A stretch of 64,000 nucleotides of DNA from Clostridiales bacterium (GTDB taxonomy: Bacteria > Bacillota > Clostridia > Oscillospirales > Oscillospiraceae): NCBI GenBank assembly GCA_003150485.1, contig QALX01000006.1, positions 4,643 to 68,642 of the forward strand, read 5' to 3'. The translations under genes and the position numbers were made by a program. Positions 1 through 8,599 of this stretch are shown here, piece by piece. Position 1 is the stretch's first letter, and each line of letters starts with the position of its first letter. The notes under the pieces were generated by a model that worked only from the letters and a program-made list of their open reading frames with translations, was not told the DNA's origin and made no database searches.

Positions 1-525
1 CGCTTTGACGGAAATCCCGTTGGTGTGGTTGTCCACTCGGATGGCGGAGGCTTTTAGCTTGGAGGTATCGATGGACACGGTCTGAGCCGCCTTTTCCTTC
101 TTCTGCTCCTCCCGCTCCTGTTTCTCCTGCACCTCCTTCTCTCGGGCCTTCTGGGCCGCCGCTTTTTCCTCCTCCGCCCGACGGGCCGCCTCGGCCCGGT
201 CCCGGACGGACTGCTGGGACGCCTGCTCCTCTGCCAGGTACTCGTTTACCGCCGCCTGGCTGCTGAGGAGCTGAGGCGACTCGGTCAGCACCAGCTGTTC
301 CCAGGCGGACAGCGCCAGCTCTCCCCCCTCCTCCGCAGGGCGGATCAGCTCCTGCCGCACGATCTGCTCCACCAGCTCGGACCCCTGGCGCAGACCGGCC
401 AGAGACTGGCTCACCGCCGGCCAGTTCACCGTTTGCGCCACCGTCCACACGGTGGCCGCCGCCGCCGACAGGGCGATCAGCCGGCGGGTAGCCCGATTCT
501 TCTTCCGCGCTCTCTTTCGTTTCAT
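1..525 (-). CDS. Probable SpoIIP-like sporulation protein, N-terminal part (cut by window edge)
   Basis: The 175 codons visible start at ATG 525 behind a GGAGGG ribosome site and run off the left edge. The protein begins with a basic stretch (KRKRARKKNR), then one hydrophobic segment at about residues 16-30, then a long charged, Ala/Glu/Lys-rich stretch at about 95-150 likely to form a coiled coil. This layout of short cytoplasmic tail, single membrane anchor and low-complexity linker before a C-terminal enzyme domain is typical of SpoIIP, the forespore-engulfment amidase/endopeptidase. The catalytic domain lies outside the window, so the call rests on architecture only. Other membrane-anchored cell-wall enzymes are possible. 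Confidence 0.4.
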   Translation of the reverse strand, partial: MKRKRARKKNRATRRLIALSAAAATVWTVAQTVNWPAVSQSLAGLRQGSELVEQIVRQELIRPAEEGGELALSAWEQLVLTESPQLLSSQAAVNEYLAEEQASQQSVRDRAEAARRAEEEKAAAQKAREKEVQEKQEREEQKKEKAAQTVSIDTSKLKASAIRVDNHTNGISVKA

Positions 526-637
526 GGGCAATCCCTCCTTTGCTCACACCGGTATCCCTATGCGGCCCCGGCCGTGAATATGCCCCCCATTCCGGGATTT
601 CCGGCAGAATTCCACGGGACGCGCCTCCGGAATGTTC

Positions 638-666
638 TTGACAGTCTATCGGTTTGGCATTAAAAT
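638..666 (+). promoter_or_regulatory. Promoter of rny
   Basis: TTGACA (638-643), 17-bp spacer, TAAAAT (661-666). It gives a 5' leader of roughly 190 nt before rny. The rest of 526-861 holds no convincing gene. Confidence 0.7.
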
Positions 667-861
667 AAACTGTGGATTGTTTTGAAGAACTGATCGGCTC
701 CCAGTCCCTGCTGCGGGCCGTGAGGGCTTGGTTTTTCAATATGCCTTTGCCGCTGTGCGGAATCATGCTGTCCCGTACGGCGTCTTTTCATCTTATGGAA
801 CGAATCAAACCCCATTACTTGTAATGGAAAACTTTAAAAACAGGAGGTGTATCTATCAGCT

Positions 862-2406
862 ATGTTGCTTTACATTGTCATTGGCATTGTTTCCATCCTG
901 CTTCTGGCCCTGTGCTTCTTTCTGGGCTACCAGTACCGGAAGCGCAACGCGGAAAAGGAAATTGGCTCCGCAGAACAGGAGGCCACCCGGATCCTCAACG
1001 AGGCGCTGAAGTCCGCGGAGAGCAAAAAGCGGGAGGCTCTGGTGGAAGCCAGAGAGGAAATTCATAGAGAACGCAGCAGCTACGAGCAGGAAGTCAAGGA
1101 ACGCCGCTCGGAGCTGTCCAAGCAGGAGCGCCGGCTCCAGTCCAAAGAGGAAAACCTGGACCGGAAAACGGACGCCATAGAGAAAAAGGAAGAGAAGCTG
1201 CAAAACCGCATCGCCGCCGCCGACCGGACCCGGGAAGAGACGGAGCAGATCAAGCAGGCCCAGCTGGAGACCCTGGAGAAGATCTCCGGGCTGTCCACCG
1301 AGGAGGCCAAGAACTACCTGATCAACCAGGTGGAGGCGGAGGTCACCCACGAGGAGGCCATGAAGATCAAGGAGATCAAGGACCGCTTCAAGGACGAGGC
1401 TGCTGTCTACGCCCGGGAGATGATCGCCATGGCCATCCAGCGCTGCGCGGCGGACCAGGTCTCTGAGGTGGCCGTGTCGGTGGTGCCCCTGCCCAACGAC
1501 GAGATGAAGGGCCGCATCATCGGCCGGGAAGGCCGCAACATCCGCACTCTGGAAACCCTCACCGGAGCGGAGCTCATCATCGACGACACGCCGGAGGCCA
1601 TCACCGTCTCCTGCTACGACCCCATCCGCCGGGAGATCACCCGGATCGCCCTGGAACGCCTGATCACCGACGGCCGCATCCACCCCGCCCGCATCGAGGA
1701 GATGGTGGAGAAGGCCAAGCGGGAGGTGGAACAGGTCATCAAGGCCGAGGGCGAGCGGGCCGTGCTGGAGACCAACATCCACAGCCTCCACCCCGAAGAG
1801 GTGAAGCTGCTGGGCCGGATGCATTACCGCACCAGCTACGGCCAGAACGTGCTCAACCACTCCATCGAGGTCTCCCACATCGCGGGCCTGCTGGCCTCCG
1901 AGCTGGGGGCCGACGTGGCCACCGCCAAGCGGGCCGGCCTGCTCCACGACCTGGGCAAGGCCGTGGACCACGAGATTGAGGGCAGCCATGTCCAGATCGG
2001 CGTGGACCTGGCCCGGCGCTACAAGGAGAACGAGCTGGTGGTTCACGCCATCGCCGCTCACCACGGAGACATCGAGCCCCAGACCATCGTCGCCTGCCTG
2101 GTCCAGGCCGCCGACGCCATCTCCGCCGCCCGTCCCGGCGCACGCCGCGAGAACGTGGAGAACTATATCAAGCGTCTGGAAAAGCTGGAGGCCATCGCCT
2201 CCTCCTTCAAGGGCGTGGACAACGCCTACGCCATCCAGGCCGGCCGCGAAATCCGCATCATGATTAAGCCCGAGGAAGTCTCCGAGGACAGCATGATCAT
2301 CCTGGCCCGGAACGTGGCCAAGAAGATCGAGGACGAGCTGGAGTACCCCGGCCAGATCAAGGTTCATCTGGTCCGGGAGACCACCGCGGTGGAATACGCC
2401 AAGTAA
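862..2406 (+). CDS. rny: Ribonuclease Y
   Basis: Membrane-anchored endoribonuclease that starts mRNA decay and processing in Firmicutes. The 514-residue protein has the standard order: an N-terminal membrane helix (about 1-20), a long charged coiled coil (about 25-190), a KH RNA-binding domain with [12 protein letters not shown] near 217-228, and an HD hydrolase domain with H333 and the H362-D363 pair followed by LGK. The length matches the family (about 520). ATG 862 is chosen although an in-frame GTG at 847 exists, because that GTG lies inside the AGGAGG site (842-847). The gene stands alone, with its own promoter and a terminator downstream. Confidence 0.97.
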   Translation: MLLYIVIGIVSILLLALCFFLGYQYRKRNAEKEIGSAEQEATRILNEALKSAESKKREALVEAREEIHRERSSYEQEVKERRSELSKQERRLQSKEENLDRKTDAIEKKEEKLQNRIAAADRTREETEQIKQAQLETLEKISGLSTEEAKNYLINQVEAEVTHEEAMKIKEIKDRFKDEAAVYAREMIAMAIQRCAADQVSEVAVSVVPLPNDEMKGRIIGREGRNIRTLETLTGAELIIDDTPEAITVSCYDPIRREITRIALERLITDGRIHPARIEEMVEKAKREVEQVIKAEGERAVLETNIHSLHPEEVKLLGRMHYRTSYGQNVLNHSIEVSHIAGLLASELGADVATAKRAGLLHDLGKAVDHEIEGSHVQIGVDLARRYKENELVVHAIAAHHGDIEPQTIVACLVQAADAISAARPGARRENVENYIKRLEKLEAIASSFKGVDNAYAIQAGREIRIMIKPEEVSEDSMIILARNVAKKIEDELEYPGQIKVHLVRETTAVEYAK

Positions 2407-2424
2407 CCCTCTGCAAACCAAAAA

Positions 2425-2453
2425 GGGAAGCATCAAAAGATGCTTCCCTCTTT
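2425..2453 (+). terminator. Intrinsic terminator of rny
   Basis: Ten-bp perfect stem (2425-2434 with 2439-2448), AAAA loop, then TCTTTTC, shortly after the rny stop. Confidence 0.8.
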
Positions 2454-2551
2454 TCATTTATATTTCGATGTTAGAATTTATCACATAAATGTTAACATAT
2501 CATTCGCCTCTCCTCTGCGCCATACTTGTTTGAAAGGAGGCTTTTATAATT

Positions 2552-2884
2552 CTAGTCTAGTTTATCCTGTAACTCCGCCAGTCGTTTAATTTGTTCCAGC
2601 GCGCAATCCTGAAATTCTGGACGCAACGACCGGAAAATTGATATGGCTTCCTCTGCCTTTTTGTTCGTTTTGGGCCCCACACAGAACATGGTACCTTCCC
2701 CAGTTTGCAGCCATTTCTTGTCTACCCCGTATAGATCACAGATATGTCTGACTAATAATTCCTTGGGCTGTACACGACCATACTCTATATTACTGATGAC
2801 ATCACGGCTTACACCCAGCTTTTCGCCAAACTCGCGCTGGGACAACTGTAAGGATTCCCGCACCATTTTAATTCTGTTATGCAA
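2552..2884 (-). CDS. XRE-family helix-turn-helix regulator
   Basis: A 110-residue cI/XRE-type DNA-binding protein. The N-terminal 65 residues form a classic HTH_3 domain (QREFGEKLGVSRDVISNIE). The C-terminal helix-rich part is probably for dimerization. The start is a TTG at 2884, supported by AAAGGAGGAG eight bases upstream. Base composition is lower in GC than the neighbours, suggesting acquired DNA. It is divergent from two mini-genes. The shared intergenic region holds back-to-back promoters whose -35 boxes lie inside an 11-bp inverted repeat, so the protein probably represses both directions. The binding assignment is an inference. Confidence 0.85.
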   Translation of the reverse strand: MHNRIKMVRESLQLSQREFGEKLGVSRDVISNIEYGRVQPKELLVRHICDLYGVDKKWLQTGEGTMFCVGPKTNKKAEEAISIFRSLRPEFQDCALEQIKRLAELQDKLD

Positions 2885-2924
2885 TGGAATCTCCTCCTTT
2901 CAGAGAAAAGTATATTTGTTTTTT

Positions 2925-3018
2925 ATGATATCGCACAGAACTATCGTTGTCAACACAAACCTCCTTCCCGCAAGTGTTGACAACTCAGTTCCAGTGTGCT
3001 ATATTGTGTTTGCAACAC
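2925..3018. promoter_or_regulatory. Divergent promoters with inverted-repeat operators
   Basis: Rightward promoter: TTGACA 2977-2982, 17 bp, TATATT 3000-3005. Leftward promoter, read on minus: TTGACA 2953-2948, 17 bp, TATCAT 2930-2925. The arms GTTGTCAACAC (2946-2956) and GTGTTGACAAC (2974-2984) are perfect inverted copies and each covers one -35 box. A third dyad, GTGTTTGCAACAC, lies at 3006-3018 just after the rightward -10. Three related sites suit a cI-like autoregulator. Confidence 0.75.
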
Positions 3019-3042
3019 ACACCAAAAAAGGAGGCCGAGCAT

Positions 3043-3219
3043 ATGACACAGCCGGAAGATCAGATGCAGAAAGCGGCTGAATGGAACGCTCTTTTTCTTG
3101 CGCTGAACGAACAGGGGCAGGAGAGCGCCCTGCATCTTTTGCGTTCTCTAAAATCTGTACAGTCAGCCAGTTCCTTGCCGAAAAACAGTCATACGCCACC
3201 CACAGAACATACCGCATAG
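3043..3219 (+). CDS. Small hypothetical protein of the XRE locus
   Basis: Encodes 58 residues from ATG 3043, eight bases after AAAAAAGGAGG. No recognised domain. The middle (about residues 8-36) is Leu/Ala-rich and probably helical; the tail is rich in Pro, Ser and Thr. It is the first gene of the rightward unit opposite the XRE regulator, and the next mini-gene follows within about 12 bases. The promoter and strong ribosome site are the main reasons to believe it is expressed. Function unknown. Confidence 0.6.
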   Translation: MTQPEDQMQKAAEWNALFLALNEQGQESALHLLRSLKSVQSASSLPKNSHTPPTEHTA

Positions 3220-3230
3220 GAGGTGTTTCT

Positions 3231-3419
3231 ATGACAGAAAACAACGTGTGTCAAAACTGCGTCCACTACCGGCAGCACTACATCAAAGCGGGGCGAAGCT
3301 ACCGGAGCATCAGGAAGGGCCACTGCGTCTACCCCCGCCTGAAGAACCGGGAGAACGAAACCCCGGCCTGCGCCCATTTCAAAGCAAGACCGCCCAAGGA
3401 GGACAGCGGCAGCCAATAA
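3231..3419 (+). CDS. Small Cys/His-rich protein
   Basis: Encodes 62 residues from ATG 3231 behind AGGAGG. It has an early C-x2-C-x-H pattern (CQNCVHY) and two later cysteines plus a histidine (HCVYP, ACAHF), a plausible zinc-binding fold. The rest is basic, so nucleic-acid contact is possible. It is co-transcribed with the 58-residue protein upstream and belongs to the same small regulated islet. No family name can be given with confidence. Confidence 0.6.
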   Translation: MTENNVCQNCVHYRQHYIKAGRSYRSIRKGHCVYPRLKNRENETPACAHFKARPPKEDSGSQ

Positions 3420-3565
3420 CCCACCGGCTTTCAGAAAATCTTATACAATTTTTAATCAAATCCACAGGCAGTTATTAAAGTATCTTCGTCCAGTTCTTGG
3501 TATACTAACTGTAGCGAATCCATTTTCTCTTTTCGCTTTTCTCACCCGAAAGGAGTGACACAGCT

Positions 3566-4351
3566 ATGAAAGAAGTATCCCTCGCCGCCACCGAAGGTCA
3601 GACTCCGCAGCCCACCCCGCCCCGGGGCGGCCGGATCAATTTGTTTGGCGGCCTGGTGGTGGTGATTCTCCTCGTCGGCGCCCTCTTTGTCAGCGGCCTG
3701 GGCGGCGCCCTGGACTCCGTCCCCTCCCTGCACACCCTGGCCGCCGGGACAGTCTCCCTGGACAGCGCCGCCCCGGAGGCCGCCGCCTGCGGCGAAGGGG
3801 CCTGGAGCCTGCTGCTGGTGAACCGGGACTCCCCTCTCCCCGACGGTTATCAGGTGGAGCTGACCCACCTCTCCAACGGCCAGTCGGTGGACAAGCGGAT
3901 TTATCCCGCCCTCCAGGCCATGTTTGACGCCGCTCGGGCCCAGGGCGTCTACCCTGTCGTGGCCTCGGGCTTCCGGACCGCCGAGAAGCAGCAGAGCCTG
4001 CTGGATGAAAAAATCGCCGCCTTTGAGGCCCAGGGGGACTCCCCCGCCCAGGCCCGGGAGAACGCCGAGGACTGGGTGGCCTTGCCGGGCACCAGCGAGC
4101 ATCAGACCGGCCTGGCCGTGGACATCAACGCCGACGGCATCCACTCTGCCGGCCGGGAAGTATACCGCTGGCTGGACCAGAACGCCTACCGGTACGGGTT
4201 CATTCTCCGCTACCCCTCCGACAAGACCGGGATCACCGGTATCTCCAACGAGCCCTGGCACTACCGCTACGTAGGGGTCACCGCCGCCGCGGAGATCCGC
4301 CGTCAAAACCTCTGCCTGGAGGAATACCTGAACCAGCGTACACAGCAGTAA
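3566..4351 (+). CDS. D-alanyl-D-alanine carboxypeptidase, VanY/M15B family
   Basis: Zinc DD-carboxypeptidase acting on peptidoglycan stem peptides outside the membrane. The 261 residues contain one membrane segment (about 28-50), a linker, and an M15B domain with the family signatures: substrate-binding SGFRTAEKQ, the metal motif SEHQTGLAVD (H179, D186) and EPWHYRY near residue 232. Length and order fit VanY/DacB-like enzymes rather than the serine S11 family, of which dacF at 58126 is a member. The ribosome site AAAGGAG precedes ATG 3566. It lies next to a dipeptidase gene but is separated from it by a hairpin. There are no signs of a glycopeptide-resistance cluster. Confidence 0.9.
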   Translation: MKEVSLAATEGQTPQPTPPRGGRINLFGGLVVVILLVGALFVSGLGGALDSVPSLHTLAAGTVSLDSAAPEAAACGEGAWSLLLVNRDSPLPDGYQVELTHLSNGQSVDKRIYPALQAMFDAARAQGVYPVVASGFRTAEKQQSLLDEKIAAFEAQGDSPAQARENAEDWVALPGTSEHQTGLAVDINADGIHSAGREVYRWLDQNAYRYGFILRYPSDKTGITGISNEPWHYRYVGVTAAAEIRRQNLCLEEYLNQRTQQ

Positions 4352-4442
4352 TCCCGCTTTTCCGCTGGCAGGATGCCCTCCCCACGCGCCGTCCCCTGGG
4401 ACTTTGCCGGACGGGGCAGAAAACTTTCCCTTGCCGAAGGAA

Positions 4443-4480
4443 AAAACGGGCTGTATACTTTTCCGTATACAGCCCGTTTT
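4443..4480 (+). terminator. Long perfect hairpin between vanY-like gene and pepD
   Basis: A 16-bp perfect stem (4443-4458 with 4465-4480) around a TTTTCC loop, ending in TTTT. It most likely terminates the carboxypeptidase transcript. It ends only 20 bases before the pepD start, so it could also regulate pepD. Confidence 0.6.
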
Positions 4481-4500
4481 AAACAAAAGGAGCGATACAT

Positions 4501-5940
4501 ATGCCAGTATTGGAACACCTGGAGCCGAAGCGCGTGTTCGGCTTCTTCGAAGAACTGTGCGCCATCCCCCACGGTTCCGGCAACACCCGGGCCATCAGCG
4601 ACTGGCTGGCAGCCTTCGCAACCGCCCGAAACCTGGAGGTCCATCAGGACCCTTTGGGCAACGTCATTATCGTCAAGGCAGCCACTCCCGGCTATGAATC
4701 CGCCCAGCCCGTAATCCTCCAGGGCCATATGGACATGGTGTGCGAAAAGGCCCCAGGCTGCGCCAAGGACATGGCCCGGGAGGGGCTGGACCTGGCCGTG
4801 GAGGGCGACACCGTCTACGCCAGGGACACCACCCTGGGCGGCGACGACGGCATCGCCGTGGCCATGGCCCTGGCAATTCTGGACGATCCGGCGCTGCACC
4901 ACCCCCGGGTGGAGGCCGTTTTCACCGTGGACGAGGAGACCGGCCTGCTGGGCGCTGCGGGCATCGACGCCAGCCCCCTGACGGGCCGCCGGATGCTGAA
5001 TCTGGACTCCGAAGTGGAGGGGGTCTTCACCGTCAGCTGCGCAGGCGGCAACATGACCCGCTGCACCCTGCCCCTGACCCGTGCGCCCTTTGACGGAACC
5101 GTCCTGACGGTCACGGTGGGCGGCCTTCAGGGCGGTCACTCCGGCGTGGAGATCGACAAGGGCCGGGGCAACTCCAACCTGCTCATGGGCCGGGTGCTCT
5201 CCGCCATCCGGAGGGAGACGGCAGTGCGGCTGATCTCCGCCCAGGGCGGCCTGAAGGACAACGCCATCCCCCTGGAGACCGTGGCCCTTGTGGCGGCAGC
5301 GGACGCAGAAGGGGTCCGCCGGGCGTGCGAACAGATGGACGGTGCCCTGAAAAACGAGTACCGGGTGACGGACCCCAAGGTGTTTGTCTCGCTCTCCCAG
5401 GGTAAGGCAGATCTTCTGCCCATGGACGAGGGCAGCACCAGCCGGGCCGTCTGTCTGCTCACCTGTGCCCCCAACGGCATCCAGGCCATGAGCGCCGACA
5501 TCCCCGGCCTGGTTCAGACCTCTCTGAACCTGGGCGTCCTCACCACCTCCCAGGACACGCTGGAGGCCTCCTTCTGTGTGCGCAGCAGCGTCGACTCCCA
5601 GAAGGAGATGCTGGTGGACCGCCTCCGCTGCCTGGCTGTCCAGCTGGGCGGCACCGCGGCGGTGTCCGGCGACTACCCCGGCTGGGAGTACCGCCAGGAT
5701 TCCCCGCTGCGGAACCTGATGGTGGAGGTCTTTACCCAGCAGTACGGCCACGCCCCCAAGGTGGAGGCCATCCACGCCGGAGTGGAGTGCGGCCTGTTCG
5801 CCGGAAAGCTGCCCGGGCTGGACTGCGTCTCCTTCGGCCCCGACCTGACCGACATCCACACCTGCCGGGAGAGACTGCATATCTCCTCTGTCCAGCGGGT
5901 TTGGACGATGGTGATAGAGCTCCTGGGGCGGATGAAATAA
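4501..5940 (+). CDS. pepD: Aminoacyl-histidine dipeptidase (M20C, PepD)
   Basis: Cytosolic Zn dipeptidase that splits Xaa-His and other dipeptides. The 479-residue length is that of the PepD family. Metal-site motifs appear in order: GHMDMVCE (H76, D78), GGDDGIAVAMAL, DEETGLLGA (catalytic Glu pair), and the C-terminal HAGVECGL segment carrying the last ligand. The lid domain starts with GGHSGVEIDKGRGNSN. ATG 4501 follows AAAAGGAG. It is a single gene with its own terminator. Confidence 0.95.
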   Translation: MPVLEHLEPKRVFGFFEELCAIPHGSGNTRAISDWLAAFATARNLEVHQDPLGNVIIVKAATPGYESAQPVILQGHMDMVCEKAPGCAKDMAREGLDLAVEGDTVYARDTTLGGDDGIAVAMALAILDDPALHHPRVEAVFTVDEETGLLGAAGIDASPLTGRRMLNLDSEVEGVFTVSCAGGNMTRCTLPLTRAPFDGTVLTVTVGGLQGGHSGVEIDKGRGNSNLLMGRVLSAIRRETAVRLISAQGGLKDNAIPLETVALVAAADAEGVRRACEQMDGALKNEYRVTDPKVFVSLSQGKADLLPMDEGSTSRAVCLLTCAPNGIQAMSADIPGLVQTSLNLGVLTTSQDTLEASFCVRSSVDSQKEMLVDRLRCLAVQLGGTAAVSGDYPGWEYRQDSPLRNLMVEVFTQQYGHAPKVEAIHAGVECGLFAGKLPGLDCVSFGPDLTDIHTCRERLHISSVQRVWTMVIELLGRMK

Positions 5941-5943
5941 GAC

Positions 5944-5986
5944 AAAAACAGCGGCGCGGAGCCAGGCTCCGCACCGCTGTTTTTTG
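5944..5986 (+). terminator. Intrinsic terminator of pepD
   Basis: GC-rich inverted repeat (AACAGCGG arm pairing with CCGCTGTT, inner GGAGCC/GGCTCC) followed by TTTTTT. It also separates pepD from the converging rrf2 gene. Confidence 0.85.
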
Positions 5987-6002
5987 ACGCCCTACTCAGG
6001 GG

Positions 6003-6434
6003 TCAGATCACATAGTCGTCACCGGCCTGGTCCGGCCGCATCAGATCCGCCAGGGTATAGCCGTCGAAAAACTCGTTGACCACCCGGTCAAACGCCTTCC
6101 ACATGGGCAGTGTGCGGCACTGCGCCACCCGGGGACACTGCTCCGCGTGCTCCTCCAGGCAGGCCACCGGGGCCAGACTGCCCTCGGTCAGCCGGATGAT
6201 GCTGCCCACCGTATACTGCTCCGGGGCCCGGCTCAGCTTATAGCCGCCGCCCTTGCCCCGCATCCCGATCAGGAACCGCTCCCGCACCAGCACCTTCAGG
6301 ATGGCCTCCAGGTATTTTTCCGAAATCTCCTGCCGCTCCGCAATCTCCTTCAGGGGAATATAGGCGCCGGTCTGGTGCTCCGCCAGGTCGATCATCACCC
6401 GCAGCGCATAGCGCCCTTTTGTTGAAATAATCAT
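6003..6434 (-). CDS. Rrf2-family regulator, CymR/IscR-like
   Basis: A 143-residue winged-helix repressor. It starts MIISTKGRYALR, the Rrf2 signature; this ATG (6434) is preferred to one six bases upstream because GGGAGG abuts the latter. Three cysteines (C92, C100, C106) have the spacing of the Fe-S site of IscR-type members, though CymR-like proteins lacking a cluster also exist. It is divergent from cysK across a region with two consensus promoters and two copies of an AACCTATT...GTTGG motif. A third copy lies at the metY promoter. The best reading is a CymR-type regulator of cysteine metabolism; the ligand is unknown. Confidence 0.9.
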   Translation of the reverse strand: MIISTKGRYALRVMIDLAEHQTGAYIPLKEIAERQEISEKYLEAILKVLVRERFLIGMRGKGGGYKLSRAPEQYTVGSIIRLTEGSLAPVACLEEHAEQCPRVAQCRTLPMWKAFDRVVNEFFDGYTLADLMRPDQAGDDYVI

Positions 6435-6461
6435 AGGCATCCTCCCATCGGACTTTCTATT

Positions 6462-6484
6462 AACCTATTATACAATATGGTTGG
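6462..6484. promoter_or_regulatory. Candidate Rrf2 operator 1 over the rrf2 promoter
   Basis: AACCTATT (6462-6469), nine bases, GGTTGG (6479-6484). It overlaps the minus-strand rrf2 promoter: TTGAAA (6495-6490), 17-bp spacer, TATAAT (6472-6467). The position implies autoregulation. Confidence 0.6.
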
Positions 6485-6516
6485 TAGGATTTCAACCATG
6501 TTTAGGCAACTCCCCC

Positions 6517-6545
6517 TTGACAAACGGGATGTACCGCTCTATAAT
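6517..6545 (+). promoter_or_regulatory. Consensus promoter of cysK
   Basis: TTGACA (6517-6522), 17-bp spacer, TATAAT (6540-6545): a perfect sigma-A promoter, immediately followed by operator 2. Confidence 0.9.
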
Positions 6546-6552
6546 ACCAATA

Positions 6553-6571
6553 AACCTATTGTATAAGTTGG
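6553..6571 (+). promoter_or_regulatory. Candidate Rrf2 operator 2 at cysK start of transcription
   Basis: AACCTATT, five bases, AGTTGG, beginning seven bases after the cysK -10 box. It would block transcription start when occupied. Confidence 0.65.
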
Positions 6572-6615
6572 TATATCATGAAAAAGCTTGACGCCCTGTT
6601 TGGAGGAATTGGATT

Positions 6616-7548
6616 ATGAGCAATATTTATACATCTGCGGATCAGCTGATCGGCAAAACTCCGCTGCTGGAACTGACCCACATCGAGAGGAAGCACCGCC
6701 TGGAGGCCCGGCTCCTGGCCAAGCTGGAATACCTCAACCCCGCCGGTTCGGTGAAGGACCGCATCGCTAAGGCCATGATCGACGACGCCGAGGCCAGGGG
6801 CCTGCTAAAAAAGGGTTCCGTCATTATCGAGCCCACCTCTGGCAACACCGGTATCGGCCTGGCCTCCGTGGCTGCCGCCCGAGGCTACCGCATCATTATC
6901 GTGATGCCCGAGACCATGTCCGTGGAACGCCGCCAGCTGATGAAAGCCTACGGCGCCGAGCTGGTGCTCACCGAGGGCGCAAAGGGCATGAAGGGCGCCA
7001 TCGCCAAGGCGGACGCGCTGGCAAAGGAGATCCCCAACAGCTTTATCCCCGGCCAGTTTGTGAACCCCGCCAACCCTGAAGTACACCGGTCCACCACCGG
7101 CCCGGAGATCTGGGCGGACACCGATGGCAAGGTCGATTGCTTCGTCGCCGGCGTAGGTACCGGCGGCACCGTCACCGGCGTAGGCCAGTACCTGAAGGAG
7201 CTGAATCCCGCCGTAACGGTTGTGGCGGTGGAGCCCGCTTCCTCCCCAGTGCTGAGCCAGGGCACCTCCGGTTCCCACAAGATTCAGGGCATCGGCGCCG
7301 GTTTCGTCCCCGACGTGCTGGACACCAGGGTCTACGACGAGATCATCGCCGTAGAAAACGAGGACGCCTTCGCCACCGGCCGGGAAATCGGCCACGCTGA
7401 GGGCGTACTGGTAGGCATCTCCTCCGGCGCGGCGGTCTGGGCCGCCATCGAGCTGGCCAAGCGCCCGGAAAACAAGGGGAAAAACATTGTGGTTCTGCTG
7501 CCCGACACCGGGGACCGCTACCTGTCCACACCGCTGTTCGCCAACTGA
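6616..7548 (+). CDS. cysK: Cysteine synthase A (O-acetylserine sulfhydrylase)
   Basis: PLP enzyme making L-cysteine from O-acetylserine and sulfide in the cytosol. The 310 residues carry the PLP-lysine motif NPAGSVKDR (K47), the substrate loop TSGNTGIGL, the phosphate-binding glycine loop [10 protein letters not shown], and the C-terminal [10 protein letters not shown]. Length is standard. ATG 6616 follows GGAGGAATTGGATT. Strong promoter, operator upstream and a terminator before pdxS make it a single-gene unit under probable Rrf2 control. A second, closely similar copy lies at 35167 without this regulation. Confidence 0.97.
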   Translation: MSNIYTSADQLIGKTPLLELTHIERKHRLEARLLAKLEYLNPAGSVKDRIAKAMIDDAEARGLLKKGSVIIEPTSGNTGIGLASVAAARGYRIIIVMPETMSVERRQLMKAYGAELVLTEGAKGMKGAIAKADALAKEIPNSFIPGQFVNPANPEVHRSTTGPEIWADTDGKVDCFVAGVGTGGTVTGVGQYLKELNPAVTVVAVEPASSPVLSQGTSGSHKIQGIGAGFVPDVLDTRVYDEIIAVENEDAFATGREIGHAEGVLVGISSGAAVWAAIELAKRPENKGKNIVVLLPDTGDRYLSTPLFAN

Positions 7549-7571
7549 GGTGCTTCCCCTGAACCAGACAG

Positions 7572-7608
7572 CGCTGCCGGTGAAACCTGCTCACTGGCAG
7601 CGTTTTTT
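7572..7608 (+). terminator. Intrinsic terminator of cysK
   Basis: Twelve-bp stem with one mismatch (7572-7583 with 7591-7602) followed by six Ts. Confidence 0.85.
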
Positions 7609-7659
7609 CAGCAAATCGCCTAAATTGCAGCGTTTCCTCCTCTTTTTCACACTACCCCG

Positions 7660-7687
7660 TTGCAACCTTTTTCGTTTGCGCTATAAT
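7660..7687 (+). promoter_or_regulatory. Promoter of pdxST
   Basis: TTGCAA (7660-7665), 16-bp spacer, TATAAT (7682-7687). No AACCTATT motif nearby, so pdxST appears to lie outside the Rrf2 control seen at its neighbours. Confidence 0.7.
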
Positions 7688-7722
7688 GTACTTGTTTTAC
7701 AACCCTATAAAGGAGATTGGTT

Positions 7723-8598
7723 ATGGAAAAGACGAGATATGAGTTGAACAAAGAACTTGCTCAGATGCTGAAGGGCGGCGTCATCATGGACGTCACCACG
7801 CCGGAGCAGGCTAAAATTGCAGAGGCCGCCGGCGCCTGCGCCGTTATGGCCCTGGAGCGTATTCCGGCAGATATCCGCGCGGCGGGAGGCGTCTCACGGA
7901 TGAGCGACCCCAAGATGATCCGCGGCATCCAGGAGGCCGTGTCCATCCCGGTCATGGCCAAGTGCCGCATCGGTCATTTTGTGGAGGCCCAGATCCTGGA
8001 GGCCATCGAGATCGACTACATTGACGAGAGTGAGGTCCTCTCCCCCGCCGATGACGTCTACCACATTGACAAGACCCAGTTCAAGGTGCCTTTTGTCTGC
8101 GGCGCTCGGGATCTGGGCGAAGCTCTGCGCCGCATTGCAGAGGGCGCTTCCATGATCCGCACCAAGGGTGAGCCGGGCACCGGCGACGTAGTCCAGGCCG
8201 TGCGCCACATGCGGGCCATGAACGCGGAAATCCGTCGGGTCCAGAACTTGCGGGCAGACGAGCTCTTCGAGGCCGCCAAGCAGCTCCAGGTGCCCGTGGA
8301 CCTGCTGCGCTCTGTCCAGGAGAACGGACGGCTGCCGGTGGTCAACTTCGCCGCAGGCGGCGTGGCCACCCCCGCCGACGCCGCTCTGATGATGCAGCTG
8401 GGCGCCGAGGGGGTGTTCGTGGGCTCCGGCATCTTCAAGTCCGGGAACCCCGCCAAGCGGGCCGCCGCCATCGTCCAGGCCGTCACCAACTACACCGACG
8501 CCAAAGGCCTGGCCGAGCTGTCCACCGACCTGGGCGAGGCCATGGTGGGCATCAACGAGGACGAGATCGCCCTGCTGATGGCAGAGCGGGGGAAATGA
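7723..8598 (+). CDS. pdxS: Pyridoxal 5'-phosphate synthase subunit PdxS
   Basis: Synthase subunit of the ribose-5-phosphate-dependent vitamin B6 pathway. It condenses ribose 5-phosphate, glyceraldehyde 3-phosphate and PdxT-derived ammonia to PLP. The 291 residues form the (beta/alpha)8 barrel with the Schiff-base lysine in VMAKCRIGH (K80), RTKGEPGTG, and [23 protein letters not shown] 7723 is chosen because AGGAG lies seven bases upstream; an in-frame TTG at 7717 is inside that spacing. The pdxT start follows the stop by one base, so the two are translated together. Confidence 0.98.
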   Translation: MEKTRYELNKELAQMLKGGVIMDVTTPEQAKIAEAAGACAVMALERIPADIRAAGGVSRMSDPKMIRGIQEAVSIPVMAKCRIGHFVEAQILEAIEIDYIDESEVLSPADDVYHIDKTQFKVPFVCGARDLGEALRRIAEGASMIRTKGEPGTGDVVQAVRHMRAMNAEIRRVQNLRADELFEAAKQLQVPVDLLRSVQENGRLPVVNFAAGGVATPADAALMMQLGAEGVFVGSGIFKSGNPAKRAAAIVQAVTNYTDAKGLAELSTDLGEAMVGINEDEIALLMAERGK

Positions 8599-8599
8599 G

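Noticed and set aside
856..2457. Long minus-strand open frame opposite rny
   Set aside because: GC-rich DNA leaves the antisense frames of real genes open; no ribosome site or family motif.
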